From contig ML058407.1 in NCBI GenBank assembly GCA_003013855.2, forward strand, positions 3,534,001-3,598,000: a DNA stretch of 64,000 nucleotides. The letters are read 5' to 3'. Shown in pieces: positions 42,038 to 52,052 of this stretch (positions are counted from its first letter, which is position 1; each line of letters begins with the position of its first letter). Source of the stretch: Liriodendron chinense (lineage: Eukaryota; Streptophyta; Magnoliopsida; Magnoliales; Magnoliaceae). Below the pieces are notes generated by a model. It saw nothing but the letters and a program-made list of their open reading frames with translations, searched no databases and had not been told where the DNA came from. The position numbers and the translations under genes were made by a program.

Positions 42038-43887
42038 ATGGCAGCCATTATGGTCTTCCTAGCTTCTGGGGGATTTTACTTCCCTCACCTCTCGACAACA
42101 GAAACAGTGATTCCCGAAGTCGATTGGCAACTTGTCCAGAGATGCCGATCACCAAAGAGAGCCGAAAACAGACAAGTGACTTCAGTCAGAGCAGAAATAG
42201 TGAAGACACGGAGCAGTGTGAGGAAACAGTGGAAGCCAGTTCGCAGGGATGAAACCCATAATGCCAGCAGAACTACCATGTCACCCAGATCAGAATTCTC
42301 CTTCGCCATTGTCGACTTCCCAGTAATGACGGGAACAGCGCTACCAGTCAAGACACCGAATCAATTCACTATCTGGGAATTGACCAAGATTGCAATGAAG
42401 ACATGCTCTATTGAAACCACCATGACCAGTGCTAGGCCACAGCGAGCGCAGGTCGCAGTGGTGCAAGTCATAGAAGGGGAGGCGAGTGAGCAAGACGCAG
42501 AGCTGCTCCAATCCAAGAGCAAATAGATGAGATCATTCAGGTCCAAGAAGACACCGCCAGAGAGATCAGAGAAATAAAAGAAGCATTGGTGGCTCTAGTC
42601 GCCCAGAGGGCAATCAGAAGCCCAACCGTTCCCATTGGACAACCATTAGGAGAGTCACAGGAGGTAACAGGAGAACCAGTAGCCGCCGAACCACAGGTTT
42701 GCCCGAGAAATGTCACGTTTGAATGCGTGCCGCCACTGCCATCTCAAGCCACAAGAGAAGAACTGTCTCAGACAGTTGCGAACCTGATACGTCAAGAAAG
42801 AGAAAAGGAGAAGAGAGGAGAATATGTATATCGGATACCGTATCCATCCGAAGTTAACAAAATCTCATTCCCTGACGACTTTAGGCATCCCAACTTCCCA
42901 CAATTCGACGGCCAAGGGTCACCAGAGGAACATATGACCCAATTCATGACGGTGCTAGGGAATTTGTCTGTAGTACCTCAATACTACCTCAGATTGTTTG
43001 GGTCGACGCTGACTGGAAAGGCATTTCAATGGTATATGTCATTACCCGCAGGGTCTATCGGGACCTGGGATCAGATGCAGGAGCTGTTCATTTCCAAGTT
43101 TTTCTCCACTGAGCGAGAAGTCTAGTTGACAGATTTAGCCTTAGTCCATTAGAGGCAAGGAGAGTCAGTCGAGAGGTTTATTGATATATGGGGAGCCCTA
43201 GTGGCGGCAGTGCAGAGAGTTGCCTAGCGAGCCTGAGCAAGTCAAGATGTGTAGGCAAGCCATGGACCCAATAATCTTGTTCGGTTTATTCGGACACAAT
43301 TTCTCAACGTTCAGGGACCTAGCGATAAAGGCCCATTTGGTAGAGGAAGCCGCGCTGAGAACGCAGTTCAAAGCCGAAAGACCAAAGCATGAGAATGGGA
43401 AGATGGTCACATCAAGTTACGTTGACAAAAGAAAAGTTTCGAAAGATCAGAAACGCCCACATCCAGAACACAAGACTAAAGGCAAGCTAGCAGAAACTCA
43501 GTTCAGAGATAAAGAGCCACGAAAACAAAAAAAGATGACGATCGTTGGACTGGCAGGGTAGAAGGACGTTACTCGTTTGACCCGGAAGAACTCATTCCGA
43601 TAATGGAACGACTAGTCGAAGAAGGGGAGCTACAATTACTAGAACCGATTCGACCAAAAGAAGCAGGGCAAGTGGATGCCCCCAATTATTGTAGGTATCA
43701 TCAAATCCTGGGACATGATACGAGAGAATGCCTCATCTTAAAAGGGAAAGTACAGAGACTGATCAACCAGGGTACTATTAGGCTAATGACAGAAGAAATC
43801 AGTCGGGTTACGTCAGCTGTAGTGACAATAGCACCTACGATACCACCAGTTCATGATGAAAGACTAGTACAAACAACAATGGTATAG
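42038..43887 (+). pseudogene. E3 gag pseudogene, first copy
   Basis: A broken Gag. The N-terminal piece is 42038-42526; a frame change leads to IQEQIDEIIQVQ and 42586-43125 with the gag core (FPDDFRHPNFPQFDGQGSPE, FGSTLTGKAFQWYMSLPAGS). Two TAG codons (43123-43125, 43153-43155) precede RQGESVERFIDIWG. A frame change leads to 43220-43561 (GHNFSTFRDLAIKAHLVEEA). The last piece, 43603-43887, holds the zinc knuckle YCRYHQILGHDTREC. This is the Tat type of Gag. No protease follows. Confidence 0.8.
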
Positions 43888-43889
43888 GC

Positions 43890-44658
43890 TATTGAAGAAA
43901 GGGAATTGGGAGGACACGACGTCGAATTGTTAGTAATCCAAGAGCAAATCAGCGAATTGGTCCAAGCCCATGGGGAGCTATCCAAGTAGATGGGAGAAGT
44001 TCAGGAGGCTTTAGCCATCTTGATCTCACAGAAAGTGACTCTTAGTACTGCTCCGCCTGTCCGATAGTTGGAAGAAGAAGCACCGGAGGCAGCCCGTAAT
44101 GTTGTTGAAGTAAGACAACAGAGCCACATCGAACAAACGGATGCGCGTATGTCGGGTTCAGAATCCATGATCCCATACGACCTGCTAGGCAATATCTCTT
44201 TTACCCTTCGTAACTTGGCTGCAGAGGTTCGAATGATAGATCAATCCGTTTCGAAAACACGATCTCAAGCAGAAAAGTCAAGACACGAAATGAGAAAGAG
44301 GACATGGGTAGACGCAAGAAAGAACCCTAGGAACAAAAAACGACCGAATCTAGAGCATGAGGCAGAGACTAGTGTAATGAAGACATAAGACAAGGACAAA
44401 TAACCTCAGAAGTCGCAGCACATGACAATCAGTGAGCGAGACGAAAAGAACGGACCGTATACATTTGACATTAAAGACCTCATCCCAATTATGGAGCGGC
44501 TAATCGAAGAAGGAACATTGCGACTCCCAAAGTCTGTTCAACCAGCGGAAGTAGGACGCATGGATGATCCCAACTACTGCGAATATCACAGATGCATAGG
44601 CCATAAGACCGAGCAATGCTTCGTTTTGAAAGAAAATATACAAAATATGATAAATTAA
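43890..44658 (+). pseudogene. E3 gag pseudogene, second partial copy
   Basis: It repeats the order of the first copy: IQEQISELVQ near 43950, SYDLLGNISF/FTLRNLAAEVR near 44190, and the zinc knuckle YCEYHRCIGHKTEQC (44575-44619). The capsid core is missing. The protein similarity to 42500-43880 indicates an internal duplication followed by deletion, or mispaired recombination. Confidence 0.75.
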
Positions 44659-45173
44659 GGCATCCTAAGTCTGAAGATGGAAGGGTCTGATGGAGCCCCG
44701 GCCAGTGCAGTTCCAATAGATATCACTCAGGGAGAACGTTCGCTCAAGGACTCTATTTCCTAAACTTCAATAATTGTGAATGCTTACAAATAGTTCTGAC
44801 AATTTATAAAGTAGATAGGAATATACTTATGTTCACTCATGCATCTATTTTATCTGTATGCTGCACTCCATATTCACTCATATGTTCACTCACATCATAC
44901 TGTTACGCACATGAATATAAAATGTTCGTGGAGCTCTTCTTAATGACAGGTACCATAGTCAGAGAATATCAAAGAATCGACTCCACGAATCATTAACCTG
45001 ACTTATTATATCCTCATTAGACTGGTCGAATCAGGAGAAAATATCTTATAGAAAGTCTACGCGAATCACAACATCCTCATATTATGGTATCTTCGTCATA
45101 GGTTCTCATATTAAGTATCCTGGTATTCTAGCATTCCTCTGCTTAATAAGAGGATACTTCAGAATTGATGGAT

Positions 45174-45222
<49 letters not shown>

Positions 45223-45266
45223 TGTGGTTCTATGTATATATATATACATGTGGTTCTATATATGTA

Positions 45267-45343
<77 letters not shown>

Positions 45344-46273
45344 GTGGTTCTATATGAAGACAATCGGGATACTCTATTATTATCAATCTCTTATACTTAT
45401 GCATAATGTTTTATATGAAGATGATTGGAACATCGCTATCTATATCTAGCTTTCGTATTATGTCATGGATTCCCCCATCATTATCGCATTATTCTTCTAC
45501 TGTATATGAAGATAAGTCACAGTTGGGAATCTCCTATATACATATGTATACATACGGCCTTATATGAAGATGATCAGGGCATTCTATTATGTATCACTTC
45601 GCCTTGAAAATATTGACGACTTTCTCTTATGAAGAACTCTGTGACAAGAATATGCAATTAAAGATTATGATCAGACGGGTATTCGGTACGGATTCCTAAA
45701 GCACAAAATCTGTCTCATTAAAATGAAGTGGTCTTACAAAGTGATGAGCCTGAAGCACTGGGGGCAAGCCTTAATTTATTTTGAGAAACTCGAGTTTATA
45801 AGAAGAAGACGACTGGGGGCAAGCCCTAATAGATTATTAAAATCTCAAATCTGCAGAAAGAAATGACTGGGGGCAGGCCAGGAAGGATGACAGATAAACC
45901 TGAAAACATGGAGCTAAAAGAAAGTTTTGGGACTCATAGCGCGAATGTCTCTCGAAAGCAATGACCCAAGGGTACACAGGTTAAGTAAAAAGAGAAGTAT
46001 TATTCTTATGGGTTCTTCCATTTTTATGCTTTGATATACTCAGTTTACATTAAACTCATACATAATACATCATATTATGCATTCTAATCTCAAACGCATA
46101 ACACCAAGTAGTAGTTTGGCAAAAGAATCATTGTCATTATTTTGGATCATGAAGCACACAGTTAACAAATTCTGGTGTCGATTACATAAGATATAAGTGA
46201 CAATTAGGTATTCAGGACAGCTATCTAATACCACTTTTGTCTGACAATGACTGTAAAAAGCAAAAGAACAGAA
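44659..46273. other. E3 spacer with (TA)n tracts and short tandem repeats
   Basis: No pol is found. (TA)n tracts lie at 45178-45219 and 45272-45339. A degenerate unit TATATGAAGATGAT recurs four times between 45350 and 45570. GACTGGGGGCAAGCC recurs three times between 45755 and 45880. This is the convergent spacer between sense gag and the antisense gene, the same layout as in E1/E2. Confidence 0.65.
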
Positions 46274-49200
46274 TTACAGCTTCTCCAGGCACCCTGTTAT
46301 GAACTTCATCACATCTTTCCTCGTTGCCTCCATGGTGGCCTTTGCCTCCGATAGCGTCAGCACAGGATCCGGAATATCACGAAGTTCGATTTCTAAGTCT
46401 GCCATTTGTTTGCGCGCTGCCTCTCCTTCACTCTCGAGTTGTGAGACCTCGGCACGGTTCTGATTAACGATAAGATCAAGGCGGGCAACCTCAAGATTTA
46501 TGGTCGTTTCTTCCGCTTGCAGCCGCACGATCTCAGATCTGACATCAGCAAGATGATTAATACACCCGTGATGTTGAGTCTCACTATCTTCTAAGGTTGT
46601 TCTAGCATCAACCACCGAGTGTTCTCGCTGCTCTATGACAGGCCGTAAAGGAGACAACACTCGCTGTTGCTCTTCAGCCGTAGGGTTAGGTTCAATCCGT
46701 TCAGTCATAATAACCTGCGCAACAGAATCCTCGAAAGAAGAAACATGACAGACTATTTTGGATACATCAGGCCCGATTACTCCTGCACAAGCTTCCAATG
46801 CCTTCACCCCAGCTCCTAGTGTATGCCACTCGCTTGGCTCAGCCAACGCCTTTTAAATGCTGGATAATAGACCCCTCAATATGCTCTGTCCAAAACAGTC
46901 TAAACGATCGAAACAAGGAACGTCGAACGCTCCGTGGGCAGCAACATCAGAACTGACAGTATCTGCAACAAAAGGAACAGAGCAAGTATGTAATGAAATG
47001 ACAGGTATAGAAAAAGAATACACCAAGGAACTATGAAAGAACTATACCGAAAGATGGGTCGACGATAGGTTCCGAGGAATCCACAGTATGTATTGTCGCA
47101 TCAGTGAACGACTCAATGGTCTCGGTCAGTGGTGTCGAGGTCACATCTAGAAATTCAGTAGTATTGCTATCAGTATCGATCATTTCAATTACCGTCGGCG
47201 ACTCCGCCATACCCTCAACATTGGAAGCACTAGGGGCCATAGACATAGTCGTGTCATTCCCTGGCATAGTGGACCCATGCAGATTATCCTCTCCAATCGG
47301 CCTAGCCTGCTCTCTCACGCCAGTATGGTCTGATATTTCATTCGTCGGCCCAGTCATCATCGAGTCATCTTCACTAATTAACTGACCGACACCCTTATCA
47401 CCTTTAACCACCAGGAGACGTGTGAACCTGACTTCTTGAGACCATTTCGCTAAAGGTATTCCGAAAGTATGCCAGCCATCCAACGTAGTATCCTCCTTAC
47501 GATGGTCAATCGACATACTCAGGGAGATCTTATGCCTAATGCTTGACGATAAATACACTTCAACCTGCTCTCTATAATAACCCAATCCGTCAGCGAGGAC
47601 CTCTATCAGCCCTGGAGGAGGAATGTAGAGCAGATCATCAATAGAGCTATTGTTCCAAACCAGAGCGTACTGATGCACCCACCATCTCAGCCAGCTATAA
47701 GGACCACCAGTCTTCTGATAGAGGCCGGGAAGCATGAACCTCGCACCCATTTGCGTCATCAAAAGTTGATGCCATATCCACTCCTAGTGAGCAGGGCCTG
47801 TGCCGTATGCCCGCTCTACTTTAGTTACATCTGGTAACGTCATCAGAACACCCTGATCGTACCCGAATTGCCTGGCAAACTGGCTAGGGTAATAAGGTTC
47901 TCGTCAGAACTCTATTCCTTCGCGAAGCGGAAGCGAGGCAGTACGAATAGACACTAGAAATTCTCTATCAATAGTATTCACAGAATGTTCATCGTCAATG
48001 ACTTCTCGATCTTCTCCAGCATCAGAAACAGGAAAGTGGTAGAAATAAATCTCTGTCCAACTGCCAATTTTCGAAGCTATCCAATCAGACGACTGCGTTA
48101 TCTGTTAAGTTTCCTGTAGCGATAAAGAGGTGCGTGATCGGCATAGAGATACTGGAAGAGATCCACTCCGTATGTCTATGGGAAATATATGCCCAACCAT
48201 CCATAGAAGAAATGCCATGGGCAATAAGCCGCGTTCATCCCTCGCCAGGGTTGGTCTTTGTTACTCGCAATATTGCCAAAAGCCCTATATAAACTGCATA
48301 GCACCGGCGGTGCTAGAGAAAATCGACGACCATTTGCAAGAGCTCCCACCACGGCGAAGCAAGAAACCCTGACACCATCAGCACTCTTAGAGCTAGGCAG
48401 AATAACTGCTGACAGCCAGGATGCTAAGAAGCCCTCCAGTTCACAAGACGACATAAGCTCATGCGGATTGCGAAGCTTTTGTTCGAAATGTTCCTTCATT
48501 AAAGCTTGGTCTTCGGGTAAGATTTCATACTCTTCGTAATCAATGTTGCAAGAAGAAAGAAGTGCCCATGTCAGAAATAAAGAAATTAAAGTATGCAGAG
48601 CACAAAGTACAAAAGAAGTCATTGGAAGAGGTATTACTTCATCCTCTGGCTGAAGTAGATCAACCAGTCATCATAGGTCAATCTTTGTAATATTGTTGAA
48701 CTGCGACAACTCAACAAACAACTCTAGACAAGCCTTTGAATGATAAGCATCTCGAGGACTTTTCAGCCGAGATGAAGACAACTCTTCATTAGTTGGGACG
48801 TATTCCTAGTAATATTCTCCTATCACGGACAACCCAACCATCATATGGAGATCCCAAAAGGTTATGCTTATCTCTCCATATGAAAAGTGGAATGAATTGG
48901 TAACGGAAGACCAGTAGTTCAAGAAGCTTCGAAGAATTGTTGGATCTCAGGAGAGGTCGCATCGATAGCCTGATGTAAGTCGACTTGTTTCAAAACTCTC
49001 TCGTGGCGGATTCAAATCTTTTTTGCCCATGGCTCATAACCAACTCGCTCGTTCAAATGACCCCGCGTACGAAAGCTCTTCGTCACCCACATCGTCGCCT
49101 TGTCCATGTGTTGAAACCTTTGTTATACTGTCTCAAAATAATGGACTGGAGAAGGAGCGTGAGGATCATAAGTAGGCGCAAGGAAAACCATTTCTCTCGG

Positions 49201-49898
49201 GAGACCTACCCGCTGTTCTCTCCTATCGTCGACCAGTAAGGTAGTTAACAACTGCTTGGGGGCAAATGTCCACCTCTCGACTCTGTAGATGAAAAGGGCC
49301 TTAAACGTTAGATGGTTCGATGCTCGAGAAGGGCCTATTCCTCGTAAGAGATTTTTCATGCAAGATGACTCGGTCGGTATAAGGGTTGACGATAGAGAAA
49401 TCGCACGTCATAATGATCTTGTTTCTATTCTAGCCGATCTTCATCCGCTCATTCTTTAGATCAACGAGCTGTGGCGATTGCTTCGCCTGGTCAACTTCCT
49501 CAGCCGACTTCTTACCTCGATTTCGTCTCTTCTTCTTCTGACCTTCCTGATCATTGTTGGAATGTTGGCCACGTACACTAGAAGGACCTACCTCAATGAC
49601 ATTAGCAGCATCAGTGAACTAACAATACCAGGCAGACCATTCCTCTTCAGTCCCTTGCGTCGAAGGCTCAGATGTGGTTTTATCCACATAGATACGTAGT
49701 AATACTTCATGGGAGAGCTGCTTAATTCAACTGGAGAAATCCTTCACTTCGGATCGTCCCAAAGAATTGCAAGTGACACTCTACCGAAGACGGGTTAACA
49801 GTATCTCCAGTCACCTTCTTCTTCCCGCGTCGTACAGATGAAGAGCCAAAAACTTGCAACTCGGAAGCTTTGCTGGACGATCCTGCTGCTGTCGCCAT
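46274..49898 (-). pseudogene. E3 antisense PMD and coiled-coil gene, broken
   Basis: The likely start is ATG 49898 (MATAAGSSSKASE). A Lys/Arg-rich stretch (KKKRRNRGKK, about 49500) follows. The PMD core appears near 48910-48820 as NYWSSVTNSFHFSYGEISIT then DLHMMVGLS, and the later PMD part at 48470-48176 (CELEGFLASWLSAVILP; APPVLCSLYRAFGNIA; FFYGWLGIYFP). The 47762-47031 segment gives WWVHQYALVWNN and an acidic Ser/Thr-rich linker. An 85-bp intron (47047-46963) leads into a C-terminal coiled coil ending at 46274. There are several stops and frame changes, so the gene is dead. Host PMD proteins act in gene silencing and development; the role of element-borne ones is unknown. Confidence 0.75.
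46963..47047 (-). other. Intron in the E3 antisense PMD gene (85 bp, phase 1)
   Basis: The donor is GTATAG and the acceptor TTTTGTTGCAG. Joining the flanks carries the frame of the 47762 segment directly into the coiled-coil frame of 46846-46274, broken by only one TAA. Confidence 0.7.
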
Positions 49899-50208
49899 GA
49901 TTCACTACAATACGTAAACAAAAGTGCATCAAATAGAAGACTAGCGCATGCAACAGACAACACAATAAGGTAAGCATCGCATTATTCAATCACGGATTTC
50001 ACACACAAAACATGTCAGTAAATACATGCATAAAGTCATGACCCACAGCAATATGGAAACAGTGGAATTTGAGCGCACATCTGACAAACAAGCGCGCACA
50101 TATCATAGCGCAGAAAATACAGTAGCAGCCCTACATGTACACTCTGAGTGCGTGCGAATTCGCACTAACCCCAAATGATGCATGTGCGCCCGCTCGGAAG
50201 TGTACATC
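49899..50208. other. Region upstream of the E3 antisense gene
   Basis: No coding signal. GCGCACAT and CATGTGCGC words recall the E3 LTR. E2 is inserted at the right edge; the five bases before it are ACATC, whose partner would be outside the window. Confidence 0.5.
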
Positions 50209-50399
50209 TGTAGACACCCCACCTTCGGCTACACTGTTGGTAGAGATAGCTGATTGAACGGAGGACCATACCCCCAAATCCCAAGTCCAAACTCAGCCAA
50301 ACTCACCCTTGTAAGCCCCATTCCATAGCCCAGTTCCAGCCTGAACCCAGTCAACCTAGTCCTAAAAACCACCCTGAAAAACCCCCCATAAAAAAGGCC

Positions 50400-50568
50400 A
50401 GTCAAAAAATCCCAAAAAAGTCAAACTCACTGAGTCAACCCGCTGAGTCAACCCGCTGAGTCAACCCGCTGAGTCAACCCGTCGAGTCAACCCGTCGAGT
50501 CAAAACACCGAGTCAACCCGTCGAGTCAACCCGTCGAGTCAAACCACCGAGTCGACCCGCTGAGTCAA
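50400..50568. repeat. 13-bp phased array of AGTCAA (W-box complement) in E2 U3
   Basis: There are twelve AGTCAA hexamers. From 50433 to 50563 they start every 13 bp with a single miss (AGTCGA at 50550). AGTCAA is the complement of the WRKY core TTGACT. Confidence 0.85.
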
Positions 50569-50704
50569 CTCACTGAGTCGACCAGCGAGTCCAACAGCAG
50601 CCCCAAGGGAACGGCCGTACTCGCTGGAAACCGAGGAGCGGCCGTACGGGCGGCCCATGGCAGGCCGCCCGGACAAAATTACGAGAGCTGCCACTCTCTG
50701 CTGC

Positions 50705-50712
50705 TATAAATA
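50705..50712 (+). promoter_or_regulatory. TATA box of E2 LTR
   Basis: GCTATAAATACCCCCC lies about 140 bp downstream of the W-box-core array. Transcription would start near 50735-50740. Confidence 0.75.
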
Positions 50713-51017
50713 CCCCCCTCCCCTTCTCATTTCAACAAAGCCATTCGAGTCCATTGCAGCCTGAGAGCTCTGAGTCCATCTCTCCACCCTTTAGCCCATT
50801 TTTCCACCAAGGAGAGCCCGAGTGAGGAGAGTCTAACCCAGGTCCAGCCCAGCCTGACCACTGGTCCAAGCCTCCCAAGCCATCCAAGTCTTGATCCAGC
50901 CACTCGAAGCTAACCCTTGCGACACCTCCGTCCATCCAGCTACTCTATTCCAGCATCATCTCATTTGCATCTAGCATAAGTGCAACATTTACTTTTCTTC
51001 CAACCCCCCCTGCTTCA

Positions 51018-51315
51018 CTACAAGCACCTTGATTACTCAAACACACATGCATATGTCTTTATATTAAGCACCTGTCAGTTCGAGCGTATGCTCTGGGCTT
51101 GCCCGTTGTTGGAACCTGCCCATCAGAAACTCTTACTGTTCAGACCTGCATTCACGTACATATCACTATAAGCACTTTGAATATTCAAGCACACAGCATG
51201 CATCATCTCGCATAAAGCACCTGTCAGTTCGAGCGTACGCTCTGGGCTTGCCCGTTGTTGGAACCTGCCCATCAGAAACTCTTACTGTTCAGACCCGCAT
51301 TCATGCATCATGTCA
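51018..51315. repeat. ~149-bp tandem duplication in E2 LTR leader
   Basis: AGCACCTGTCAGTTCGAGCG starts at 51067 and 51216. Both flanks align, and the two units (about 51018-51166 and 51167-51315) have begun to diverge. E1 LTRs have a single unit. Confidence 0.85.
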
Positions 51316-51379
51316 TCCATGAGAATATACGAGGATTAAACTAGACTTTCAAGTATTCGATCGATTCTGTGAAGTAGAG

Positions 51380-51395
51380 ACCGTACTTCGGTACG
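51380..51395 (+). promoter_or_regulatory. C(UUCG)G hairpin in E2 LTR leader
   Basis: CCGTAC-TTCG-GTACGG, about 640 nt downstream of the expected transcription start, identical to both E1 LTRs. Confidence 0.7.
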
Positions 51396-51564
51396 GGCAG
51401 TGTGTGGGGTGCTTAACCTCTTCCCACCCTGTAACCGTGATCCCTTACCTCGAATCTCTGACTGCAGATCAACAGGAGTCATTTTAGAGGAAGGAATCTT
51501 CGAATTTCCTTCTCTAACGTTTCTACAGGGTCTAGCCGACTGTAGATTCGAAGTAACTGGCTAG

Positions 51565-51575
51565 TGGCGACTCTG
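51565..51575 (+). other. Primer-site-like motif inside E2 LTR
   Basis: TGGCGACTCTG equals the first 11 bases of the real primer site, exactly 199 bp before it. It is followed by a TATATAA. Confidence 0.6.
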
Positions 51576-51763
51576 GTCTTATATAAACTCATTTAAAACA
51601 CATCCAGCCTAAGCACGACTACCAAACAAAGCCCTCGAGAACGAGGCAAGCCAGTGGCACAAACGGCGATTTCGCACTTCTTCTTCTTCTTCTTCTTCTT
51701 CCAAAAGGAAAGGGAGAACGACGTCGTGTGGGAGCGCGGGAAAATCGGCGAGGGTCCACAGAA

Positions 51764-51781
51764 TGGCGACTCTGCTGGGGA
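51764..51781 (+). promoter_or_regulatory. Primer binding site of E2 (tRNA-Arg type)
   Basis: TGGCGACTCTGCTGGGGA, three bases after the LTR end, identical to E1. Confidence 0.85.
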
Positions 51782-52052
51782 TGAGCTAGTCCCACTAGTC
51801 GTGATCCGACTTGAAAAACAGAATCCTTCCCGTACTTGAAAGTCACTAATCCTCATACAATCTCATCTGCATAGCATTCTACCCAAAACCCAAAACAAAC
51901 AAAAAATAGAAAAATCCCTAAACCAAGAAAAAAATAGAAAATTCCAAAACTCAAAAAAAAATATAGTCCTCACCATTGCGCCTCCTCGGGCTCAACGTGT
52001 TCGGAGACAGCTTCCCATCCGCAGCATAATCCGCACTCGGGCTCAGCAAGCC

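Larger units (their letters stand above)
33750..50208 (+). mobile_element. E3: pol-less Tat-like LTR element, left boundary uncertain
   Basis: The firm parts are the 5' LTR end (41612), primer site (41616-41633), gag remains (42038-44658) and antisense PMD pseudogene (46274-49898). No RT, RNase H or integrase lies between gag and the PMD gene, so the element is non-autonomous. If the LTR starts at 33750, it is about 5 kb once the inserted solo LTR is removed, within the range of Ogre-type elements. The polypurine tract just before 33750 could instead mark the 3' LTR of a different element. E2 is inserted into E3 at 50209, so its 3' LTR is outside the window. Confidence 0.5.
50209..51760 (+). 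repeat. E2 5' LTR (1552 bp)
   Basis: It runs TGTAGACACC..GGGTCCACA. It is about 160 bp longer than the E1 LTRs, mainly through a ~149-bp tandem duplication at 51018-51315. It carries the W-box array, TATA box, C(UUCG)G hairpin and internal primer-site-like motif. Confidence 0.95.

Noticed and set aside
45178..45339. Tyr/Ile-rich frames
   Set aside because: Pure products of (TA)n microsatellites.
51593..51856. Frames across the E2 LTR/primer-site junction and the matching ones at 23355-23604
   Set aside because: Short, Ser/Arg-rich, overlapping in several frames across LTR DNA, with no domain; conserved only because the LTRs are.
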